Assembly: GCF_902686445.1 (NCBI RefSeq)
Contig: NC_062215.1
Coordinates: 31,828,750 to 31,892,749, forward strand
From: Sciurus carolinensis
Taxonomy: Eukaryota > Chordata > Mammalia > Rodentia > Sciuridae
Direction of reading: 5' to 3'
Length of the DNA: 64,000 nucleotides
A model generated the notes under the pieces. The model did not search any database, had not been told where the DNA came from, and saw nothing but the letters and a program-made list of their open reading frames with translations. The position numbers were made by a program, and so were the translations under genes. Below are positions 55,987 through 64,000 of this stretch, piece after piece (position 1 is the stretch's first letter; each line of letters begins with the position of its first letter).

Positions 55987-57031
55987 AAGAATGACAGCCC
56001 TTTGGGCCAGTGAGTTTTCCCTCAAGAGGGAGTCCTGGGACCCCGGTACCTCCTGGTGCTTGGGTTCTATCTTGAGCACCACTTCTGCAGGGGTGCTGAG
56101 GAGCCAGTCCTCTGGCAGCAGCAGAGCTCAGACCCCTTCTTGGTGTCTCGAGTCAGCCCCACTTGTTCCTGGCTTAGGACTTGGGCACATGTTCACCCTG
56201 CCTGGAACTTTCTCCCCCTCCCTCCCGCCTTCCCCCAGGTGCTGGCATGGCTCCTTACTTTTCTAGCTCTGATACCACTTCTTCCAAGAGGCAGTCCCTC
56301 GATTCCCCCCACGTTCTCCCCAGACATACTTCCCTCCTAAATGCCCTCCCCAGTCTTTCTTATCTAAATCAGGGTACACAGAAAGGACTGAGGGGACGTT
56401 TCTCAGCCCTGCCACTTTGCTGCTACACACAGGACTGTGTATTTAATTCACTACACGTGCAGGGGATGCCTTAGGGTCCCATTCTCTGAGCTAGCTGAGA
56501 CAGGCTGCAGTATATTACATTAGTTTCTGAATCCTCTCTGTAATGTCTTATTATCTGAAATTTGAATCCCTGTCCCTCCCTCCACCCTTGCTTCCTGAGA
56601 ACTCTTTCCCTTGTGTCACTTATGGAACCACCCAGCTGACAGTGGGTATTAAAATCATTCTTAAGTGACCAGCCCCAAGGGGGGGTCCTGCTACCTGATG
56701 CTGGCTAGCCTCAGTGAGGTGGGGAAACCTTTGCCTTCGTTCTGAAAAGGTCCATCAGCAAGCGCGTTCTCCTTTGGGTTATTATTGCTATGTCAGTGGG
56801 AAGTTTGAGGGTATCTGAAGTGAAATTGGCATCAGCTATTATGGAAAAGAAAACATTGTAAGTTTGTATATAGATGAGTTGACCCTCATGTGTAGTATTG
56901 TGGTTAACAAGAAACACATAAAACCGTGTGGTGGTGTTGTATATAGCTTTAGAAGGAATTTTCAGTCACAGTGTTGCTTATAGAAAGACATGACTTTTTG
57001 AGCATCACAGATTCAGAAAGATACTCCTTTG

Positions 57032-57063
57032 CTAGGGATGTAGCTCAGTGGTGGAGTGGTCAG

Positions 57064-57065
<2 letters not shown>
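57032..57065 (+). mobile_element. ID SINE fragment
   Basis: gctagggatgtagctcagtgg, then directly the GA repeat. Confidence 0.75.
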
Positions 57066-57110
<45 letters not shown>

Positions 57111-57124
57111 GAAGAAAGGAAGAA
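57066..57124 (+). repeat. (GA)n and GAAA microsatellite
   Basis: About 20 GA units then GGAAGAAA units, in the tail position of the ID fragment. Confidence 0.95.
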
Positions 57125-58039
57125 AGGAATCTTTCCTTTTCCTCCCAGTGTAGAGGTAGCACACTCTGGCCAAGTTACTCTTCCAAGCATATATTGTAAT
57201 AAACATTGCTTACGACTGCAGAGTTTGTCGTTCTCCTTTCTTTCTTGTCTCCTCCTTTCTCCTCTTCTAGTTAATTCCCTTACTTTTGCTCACTCTTTAT
57301 ATCTCTAACCCGCTCCTTGACTCTCCCCTGAGCCGCTGCCACTGCTGTGGAACTTGTGCCACTGGTGGTAAGCTGTTCTCGCTGTGTTAACAGCCCATTT
57401 CTGCCGAACAGTTGCGTGTTTTCTTGGGAAGCATCCCTTTCCCCGGCTCTGGGGATTTCCTCTGCCTTTGACTTGTGTTCTTTCTTGGATCTGATGCAAC
57501 CTCGTTTCTTGGTGGAGCACATTCTTCAGAAAAAGAATATGCGCAGGGGTGGGTGGCCAGGAAGAAGCCAGCTGATGCCTGCAGAAGGGCAGGCACCTCT
57601 GAAGGCGTGCACAAGAGTGAGTGGCTGAACACAGGAAGTCGGTGGAGAGTAGGCACAGAGAGCTGGGCTGGTAGGTTCTTTCCACCTGACCAAGCAGAAG
57701 TGCTGGCTTTACTTTGAGGTCTGGATCTGGGAACCAGGGAGTGCAAATGGGTATTGAATGAAATTCTGCCTATGAATGGGGCCATCCAAGCCTCTTGGTG
57801 CCTATAATGGTAGTATTCAGGCTACTCTCCACCCCAGGACATTAGAACATCCTAGTCTAGATAAATGGGCACCCCCGTTTTGTTTGTTCCCCTGTGCCAG
57901 AAGGGCACTTACCTGTCTCTCGGACCAGCCTTTGAGTTGGTCCATGGCAGAAGGTGGCGTAATAAGCTCGATTATTGTTTTTGCCTCCCAAGTAACTGTG
58001 AAAAGATTGAAAGTGCCTCACAGTCAGCACTTCATCTCA

Positions 58040-58100
58040 CTCATTTCTGTCCCGTGTGCTTGGTACCCTGTAGGTGCCAATAAATATCTGTAGAATAGAA
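58040..58100 (+). mobile_element. MIR fragment
   Basis: 'taccctgtaggtgccaataaatatctg'-type 3' core (first 20 bases at 58,064). Confidence 0.55.
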
Positions 58101-59265
58101 ATTGCCCTCTTAAACCTTTATGTGATTTCTTGTTGGTACTGCAGTCTGCTGGCTGGAAATCATGGTCTCATCTCTGCCTCCTGAAGGTAGCAGCATGAAG
58201 GGGCCTTCGCCATGCGCCGTCTTTTCTGATTTCTCCTGAAGGCACATGCTGTCTTTATTGGCATTCACTTGCCATCAGATCCCTGCTTGTACCTTTTGGT
58301 TCCAGCCTTCTGTGGTCACGGACTGGAACTCGTGTACCCAGGAGGACATTCCTGTGTCTATTTTGTCACCAGCCTCAGAAGCCTGACGGAATTCACTTGT
58401 AAAGCCAGATGGTTGCCAAGAGCCTGAAGTGAGAGGCGGGGTGGACAGGACACGGTCTTCAGAGTTTTCTAAAACCACACCCCTATTCCCAGGTGAAGCA
58501 GTTGGAAGACCTTGGCAGGAGACGCTGATGCCCTTTCCCCTATGGCTCGAGAAGGGCGAGGACCTGCCATAGGCCTGGTCAGCAGAGAGAGGGAATGGCT
58601 CAATACCCTTGTGTGGCTCCCCTTATTATACCAAGTTTTCCAGACCAGAAGTTAGTTTAATTTCTGACTGGACTGGAGGAGGAAGAGTCCATGTCCAGAT
58701 AGGATGTTGGGCTTCTAGCTTTTCTCACCTGGTACTAGCGTTTGGTTCTAGACTCTGGTGTTCCGTTTGGGTCAGAGATGGCTTTGCTGAGCAGGTTCTC
58801 CCACCCAGATGTTGGGTTAAGCCTCAGGCCTCCTGCACAGAGGGCTGGAAGCATGTTCCGTGCCATCCTGACAGCTGGCCAGCCTAGGAGGACCAGAGCT
58901 GCCCCCAGAGTGTGCCTGGCTTAGCTGTACCAGCTCGCCTGTGCTCTGTGGGGCCATCACAATGGAGGGTGTGGGGACATCCTGGGCAGGCCCTCGCAGC
59001 CCCACTGTGAGCTAACATGGAATCTTGAGAGTGCCCTCATGAGTCACAGCTCGCTTAGGCCCCGAGGATGAAAGGAACACCGGGGCTGGGCCAAGACCAG
59101 CACACCTGAGGCATGGCTCCAGCGCTCTGATTCCTGGGCCCAGCCATGCTGCCGCAGGAGAGTGGCCCCGGCTCACCATCGCCCCCCACCCTCAGTGGCA
59201 GGACTGCACACTGCGCGCAAGGTAGGCTATGGCCTTGCGGCCTTTGTCCAGCCCAGCAGCACCCC

Positions 59266-59522
59266 TAGAACTGTACTGTGCAGTAAGTGGCCATCAGCTG
59301 CGTGTGGCTATTTAAATTAACTTTAAATAAAATTAGAAATTCGAGCTGGGGAGATAGCTCAGTCAGTAGAGTGCTTGCCTTGCAAGCATAAGGCCCTGGG
59401 TTCCATCCCCAGCACTGCAAAAAAAAAAAGAAAAAGGAAAAAAGAAATTCAGTTCTTCAGTCACTCTTGTCACATTTCAAGTGCTCAGTAAACCCCTGTG
59501 GCTGCCAGTATTGGATAGCAGT
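59266..59522. mobile_element. hAT-type DNA transposon relic, split by an ID
   Basis: 'gcgtgtggctatttaaatta' and, after the ID, 'cacatttcaagtgctcagta' and 'gtattggatagcag'. Related to 30,450-30,710. Confidence 0.6.
59345..59448 (+). mobile_element. Simple ID SINE with target-site duplication
   Basis: 'agaaattc' before (59,336) and after (59,442). Inserted in the hAT relic. Confidence 0.93.
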
Positions 59523-60706
59523 TGCCTCAGGAGCATTGCCCCAACCATTGCCTCTGGTGACCTGCTCCACCTTGACCCTGCCACAGCTCTGCGGATTGGT
59601 GTAGTTCCCGTTGCCTTGACCGGAGAGGTCAGACTCCTGTCTGGCCCTTTACCAACTCTTTAGCGTCCACTCCTGGGACTTGTTCTGGCGCAACTCTGGG
59701 CCTTGCTGCCCTCTCCCACCTTTCAAGGCAGTAGAACCTTCCTTTGTTTCGCCTTGCCTTCCCCTTATTGTGGCCTGGGAAAATCCTGCCCTTCGAGCGC
59801 TGTCCTGGGCTCTCTTGGTTTCCTTCTTGCTGCTCGTAGTGTGGGGCTTGCAAGTGAGAGAGGTCGAGTCTTCCGCCTGGATTGGGGCTTCTGTGTGGCA
59901 GTGCACATGTACTTGGATGTGAGAGTAAGGTGGACAGCTGTGATCCGATGAGGGCCTGGGAGAACACCTCTAGTTCAGCAAGAGGCACTCATGTGGACAG
60001 GGAAAGATCTCCGAGAGTGTGAGGCTCCTGCGCCTGGCTCACAGCCTGCCGCTTCTCTGAATGCTGGGGCAGAGCACTGGGCTTTTCATTCCGATTCCCT
60101 GCCAGGGGGAGACCTGCCCTCAGTGACAGCTTGCTGTGCCGGGCACTCTGTTGGTGGGGTGTCTTGGGCAGGCACCTTCCTGGTGGTCAACACCCTGGTA
60201 CAGCCATTGGCAACGTGAACATTGGGATGGTGGCAGAAATGTTCCCATTCCAGTTGAGAGGCTGTGTAAGTGTTCGTTCAGAACACACAGTGGATGTGGG
60301 TTTGCTGACCAGGTCCAAGCCCAGAATAAACTTGGACTGTTGGCTCCTTACTGTTGTTTTTATGATTGACTTGCCTGTCAATTAGGCGCAGCCCTGTTTC
60401 ACAGTAACTGCAGCCAAATTGACTTAGTCACTGGGACCAACACTTTTTTGTACTGTTCCCAGGGTTTTGTTTTCTTGTTTAGCAGAAGGCTCTAGACTGC
60501 AGTTACTGGGTTGGGAATGAGTGGGTTACTTCTCCAAAGGCTGTTCTGAGAAGCTGCAGGTACCTCTTGAGGGGAAAAAAGGGCTCCTTTTAGAACCTGG
60601 AGTGAGGAGAATGCGAGGGCCTGTGGCTGTAGCGCGTGCCTCCTTCAGCTCTGTGTGACCGCTTGGCAGTGAGCCACGTGCATCTATTCCTTGGCAAATG
60701 GACCTG

Positions 60707-60716
60707 CTAAAAATAA
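60707..60716. promoter_or_regulatory. MEF2-type site
   Basis: CTAAAAATAA fits YTAWWWWTAR exactly. Second such site in the proposed intron. Confidence 0.3.
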
Positions 60717-60938
60717 GCAGGCAGCTATTTAATTCCAACAGATTCAAAATAGCTGAGAGTTCTCCCCGCCAACCCGAGGGCAGGGCTCTGCGGCATCCTG
60801 TGGGCAGCTTCCCCTGGCTGCAGGGAGAAGGTGTCCTGGGAGGCAGCTTCCAGCTAGATTGCGAGCTTGAGCACTTTGGGACCCTGGTGTTCAATCCACG
60901 TAAACCCTGAGAAATTCAGGTTTAAACACAAAACACCC

Positions 60939-61050
60939 GGGCTAGGGGAGGCACTGGGTTCGATCCTCAGCACCACATAAAAATAAGTAAATAAATAAAA
61001 TAAAGGTGTTATGTTCATCTACAACTTAAAAAAAAATTTAAAAACCCAAA
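60939..61050 (+). mobile_element. Long-tail ID SINE, head deleted
   Basis: Keeps only ggctagggg of the head, then aggcactgggttcgatc to 'tcatctacaactta'. Box A region missing. Confidence 0.88.
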
Positions 61051-62482
61051 AAACAAAAAATAAAACACCCAGTACATAGATGGCAGCTCAGTCTACCAGA
61101 GAAGGAAAGCCTCGTGAGGCTGAAGGAGTGCATGTGTGTATGTGCGAGCAGCCCTGGGTGGACATTTGGGAGAGGTTGGAGCATCATATGCCACCTCCAG
61201 TTGGCCTATCAGACCGTCAGTTGGGGAATATGGCAAAAAGTCTGCTTGACTGACATGAGATGCCTCCAGTGAGGAAGCGAGAGGCCAGCCATTTTCTGAC
61301 TGGTGGGAAACGAGATTTTGGGAAGGGGCATCAGATGCCTCCTGGCAGTGGGCACCTTTCGTGAGACCCCACGAGGCTTGATGTGCTGAAAGCAACACCT
61401 TGTGCAGGTGGCTGCTGATCCCAGGGGAGCTGTTCTTGGTGGAGGGTGCCTCCTATCACTAATCACAATGCTCAGGTAGCAAGAAAAAATAAATCCAGTC
61501 CATGTCTAGGCTCTCTGGGGAGATCCATGAGATATGCCTCTGTTCTTGAGTGTGACAGCGTACTGGGAGAACCAGAGCCATGTCCTACGCAGATGTGGTG
61601 ACTCCTGGTTCCTTAGCAGTGGGTCTCTAACTCTACCCTTTAAGGGGTGGAGGCTGGAGAATGGTGGGCAACAGGAATCCCAGTGGATCTTTCTGGATTT
61701 TATTGATTGGGTGTTCTCAGGTTGGCAGTTTTAATGACTTCTAGGAAACCTTCCTGTCACAGCAGTAGGTCTCTGGCATGGAAATGTCACAGCAACCGTG
61801 TTTCTTGGGCTATAGTCTCAGCTGAGTAGCTATAGCTGACTTTCTGCTGGAGTGAAAGCGCTGGGGGCTTAGGACCTCAATTTCCAGGGAGCAACCTGGG
61901 CTGAGACTTGGGTGGGTGAGTGGCAGTGGTGGCCTGGTGTGCTACAGAGTGGCAGGCAGGGCCTGTGTCGTGATTCCAGGCAGCTGGTTCTGGGTGTTCT
62001 GTCAGTGAGGACTGAGAACAGAGCTGATGATATGGAGAGAGGACAGTGACGTGGTGGGCTGAGGACTGGATCAGTGTGGATCACCCAGGGTGCAGGACCC
62101 AGGCCACTGGAGGGTGTATTTGTGTGTTGGGCCTCTCCCTATATAAGTGTAGCCAGCTTCTCGAGAGGTGGGGTGGTGTCACCAGCAGCTGCTGGAGAAG
62201 CCGGACTCTGGGGATCAACTTTGACCTCTGAATGGGCAGGGCTCCTTCTAGCTGGTTTGGGAGGCATTTTGTGTCTTGGGGAACAACCCCTCCCTCACAC
62301 ACTCCAATTTGAATCTGCAGCCTTGGGCCTTGGTGTGTTAAGTGGGGAGACTCCCTTCTATGGGGGTGGTTGCTAGGGTTTGTTTTCTTGATATCATTTC
62401 GTTTAATATTTTTCCTAAGATCAGAGAATTGCTAGAATATGGTGGGAATCCCAGTTACAAACCCTGCTAAAAAGGAATTGCT

Positions 62483-62692
62483 GCGGGGCATGGTGGCGCG
62501 TGCCTGTGATCCCAGCTACTCCGGAGGCTGAGGAAAGGGGAGTCACGAGTTTGAGGCCTACCTGGGCAACATCTTGAGACCTTGCCTCCAAATAAAATTT
62601 TAAAAGAGCTGGGCCTGTAGTTCAGTGGCTGGGTGCTTCCCTGGCATGTGCAAGTCCACTGAGTTCAATCCCTAGCACTGTTTTTTTTAAAA
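62483..62692 (+). mobile_element. B1-ID dimer SINE
   Basis: gcggggcatggtggcgcgtg to tcaatccctagcactg, tail with T-rich scramble. Confidence 0.88.
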
Positions 62693-63064
62693 GGGGGTAC
62701 AGGAGGATTCCCTAGTTAATAAGGAATCAGAATCTAAATTTACTGGCGTGGGTTCAGCCCAGCTCTACTTCCTGTTAGCCTGCCCTGCTGGGTAGGACTT
62801 GCTCTGTGCCAGCAGGCCATGGGCTCACCCTAGCGCACCCGTCCCCGTCTTTCTTTCCCATCTCTAATTGTCTTTCCTCTTTTATATGAAGGACACCGAA
62901 CATGAAGCAAATATAAAGCAAATCTCCTTTAATCTACTTTTTTTGGGAGAAAGTGATTTTTAAACTTAACTACACATTGGAAATCATCTGGGCTTAAAAC
63001 AGAAACTAAAGAACTGGTGTTGATTCTTATCCCTCAGAGATTCTGATTTGGCCTTGAACTTTTT

Positions 63065-63134
63065 CTTTCTGTTTTGTTTTTTTTGATGGTCCTGGGGATT
63101 GAACCCAGGGCCTTACTGAGCTATATCCCCATCT
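63065..63134 (-). mobile_element. ID SINE, internal deletion
   Basis: gatggtcctggggattgaac to gagctatatccccatc. The central ID part is missing. Confidence 0.85.
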
Positions 63135-63448
63135 TGGCCTTGGATTTTTAAAAGCTCCCCCAGTAATGCTATTGTGGATCCAAATTGGTGAACCACTATG
63201 AAAATTTTTGTGTATTTTTTAAGAAATCTAAAAAAAAAAAAAAAACAAAGGTATTCCAACTAATAAATGAATGCATCAAGGTTACAGGATACAAAATCAA
63301 AGTGCAGAAACTTTTCTTCACCCCAGCAGGATGGCCAGGGGTGTGTCCTTCCTGGTTTTTCCATGGGATTATGTGAGTATAGACATTGCCTACACAGTAG
63401 TCTCTAACTTCTGTTTTCTGCTTTTTCCATGTCAGTACATGAAACCAA

Positions 63449-63646
63449 CTTTTTTATTGTACTGTGGATTGAACCCAGGGTGCTTAACACTGAGCCACAT
63501 CTCCAGGCCTTTTAAAATTTTATTTAGAGAGAAGTTCTTGCCGAGTTGCTTAGGGCCTCGCTACGTTGCTGAGGCTGGCCTTGAACTCACTGTCTTCCTG
63601 CCTCAGTGTCCTGAGCCATTGGGATTACATGTGCCACCACGCCTGG
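63449..63646 (-). mobile_element. B1-ID dimer SINE with target-site duplication
   Basis: 'gaaaccaactt' before (63,440) and 'aaaaccaactt' after (63,647). Confidence 0.9.
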
Positions 63647-63844
63647 CAAAACCAACTTCTTTTTCTAACCCTAATATATCTACTCATGGATTCCACAATA
63701 TATTTAGTAGTGATTTCCCCTGAAAGGTTAATTCCAATTTTGTTTCAAATGATACACTAGTGGGCATTCTTATATAGACCTCGGCCTACGCAGAGGGGTT
63801 TTTTTGTTTTGTTTCGTTTTGTTTTTAAAAAGCTTACAGTGTGG

Positions 63845-63972
63845 GGCTGGGGTTGTGGCTCAGTGGTGGAGCGCTTGCCTTGCATGTGTGGGGCACTGGG
63901 TTTGATCCTCAGCACCACATAAAAAAATAAATAAATAAAATAAGGGTCCATCTAAAAGAATTAAAAAAAAAA
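63845..63972 (+). mobile_element. Long-tail ID SINE with 19-bp target-site duplication
   Basis: aaaaagcttacagtgtggg flanks both ends without mismatch, the longest duplication in the window. Young-looking. Confidence 0.95.
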
Positions 63973-64000
63973 AAAAAGCTTACAGTGTGGGATTTTGGGT

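Larger units (their letters stand above)
48664..64000 (+). other. Proposed beginning of intron 1
   Basis: Follows the donor at 48,664. No exon with convincing splice signals and coding frame was found in these 15 kb. It holds about fifteen SINEs, MIR pieces and long repeat-free stretches (notably 49,650-52,670, 54,200-55,740, 56,000-57,030, 57,120-59,260, 59,530-60,930 and 61,060-62,480), in which I see only short unrecognised frames. Confidence 0.4.

Noticed and set aside
57347..57785. Overlapping frames of 80-132 codons on both strands at a GC-rich stretch
   Set aside because: No recognisable protein, no clean splice sites, and the frames compete with each other.
60131..60385. 84-codon plus frame as an exon of the proposed gene
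   Set aside because: Low-complexity start, an overlapping frame of similar length on the same strand, and no convincing acceptor and donor pair.
1..64000. CRISPR arrays, prokaryotic operons, intact proviruses
   Set aside because: No regularly spaced identical repeats, no ribosome-binding or operon layout, and only broken retroviral relics.

Overview
This is nuclear DNA from a rodent, almost certainly a member of the squirrel family (ground squirrel, marmot or tree squirrel). The evidence is the short interspersed repeats. Four related types recur on both strands. (1) Simple ID elements: a tRNA-derived head followed directly by an A tail. (2) Longer ID elements whose tail runs through an A/T-rich linker to a short 'tccatctacaact'-like end, here called long-tail ID. 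(3) B1-ID dimers: a B1-like left half, a short A-rich linker and an ID-like right half. (4) Rare B1 monomers. This mixture is what I know from sciurid genomes. The window is eukaryotic and intergenic to intronic. I see no prokaryotic gene, operon, CRISPR array or intact virus.

Positions 1-48,000 are a gene-poor, repeat-packed stretch. It holds roughly sixty SINE copies, decayed L1 pieces (old mammalian L1M and lineage-type L1 3' ends), ERVL and MaLR (MLT1/MST-like) LTR relics, two solo LTRs of other endogenous retroviruses (8,363-8,928 minus; 18,386-19,123 plus), hAT- and Tigger-like DNA transposon relics, MIR fragments and several long microsatellites. Many microsatellites grew from SINE tails. 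I find no complete gene here. Three short stretches read like protein but I cannot name them: 28,252-28,811 minus, 45,066-45,290 plus and 47,766-48,002 minus.

Positions 48,100-49,650 are a strong CpG island with a perfect NRF-1-type site, a GC box, a TATA-like element and an E-box, followed by a good splice donor at 48,664. The simplest reading is the promoter and non-coding first exon of a plus-strand gene. The rest of the window (48,664-64,000) would then be the start of a long first intron. SINE density drops clearly on that side. I cannot name the gene, because no coding exon of it lies in the window.

The most unusual structure is a pair of nearly identical inverted repeats (31,450-31,534 and 32,530-32,605; 75 of 76 aligned bases match, plus one 9-base gap) about 1 kb apart. 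They share the 3' half of an ID element, its tail and about 32 bases of flanking sequence. Two independent SINE insertions cannot explain this. Other points of note are a CpG-rich 738-bp solo LTR with intact ends and a 5-bp target duplication, a perfect 16-bp palindrome centred on CACGTG, a local 90-bp duplication, and several multiply nested insertions that give a relative insertion order.
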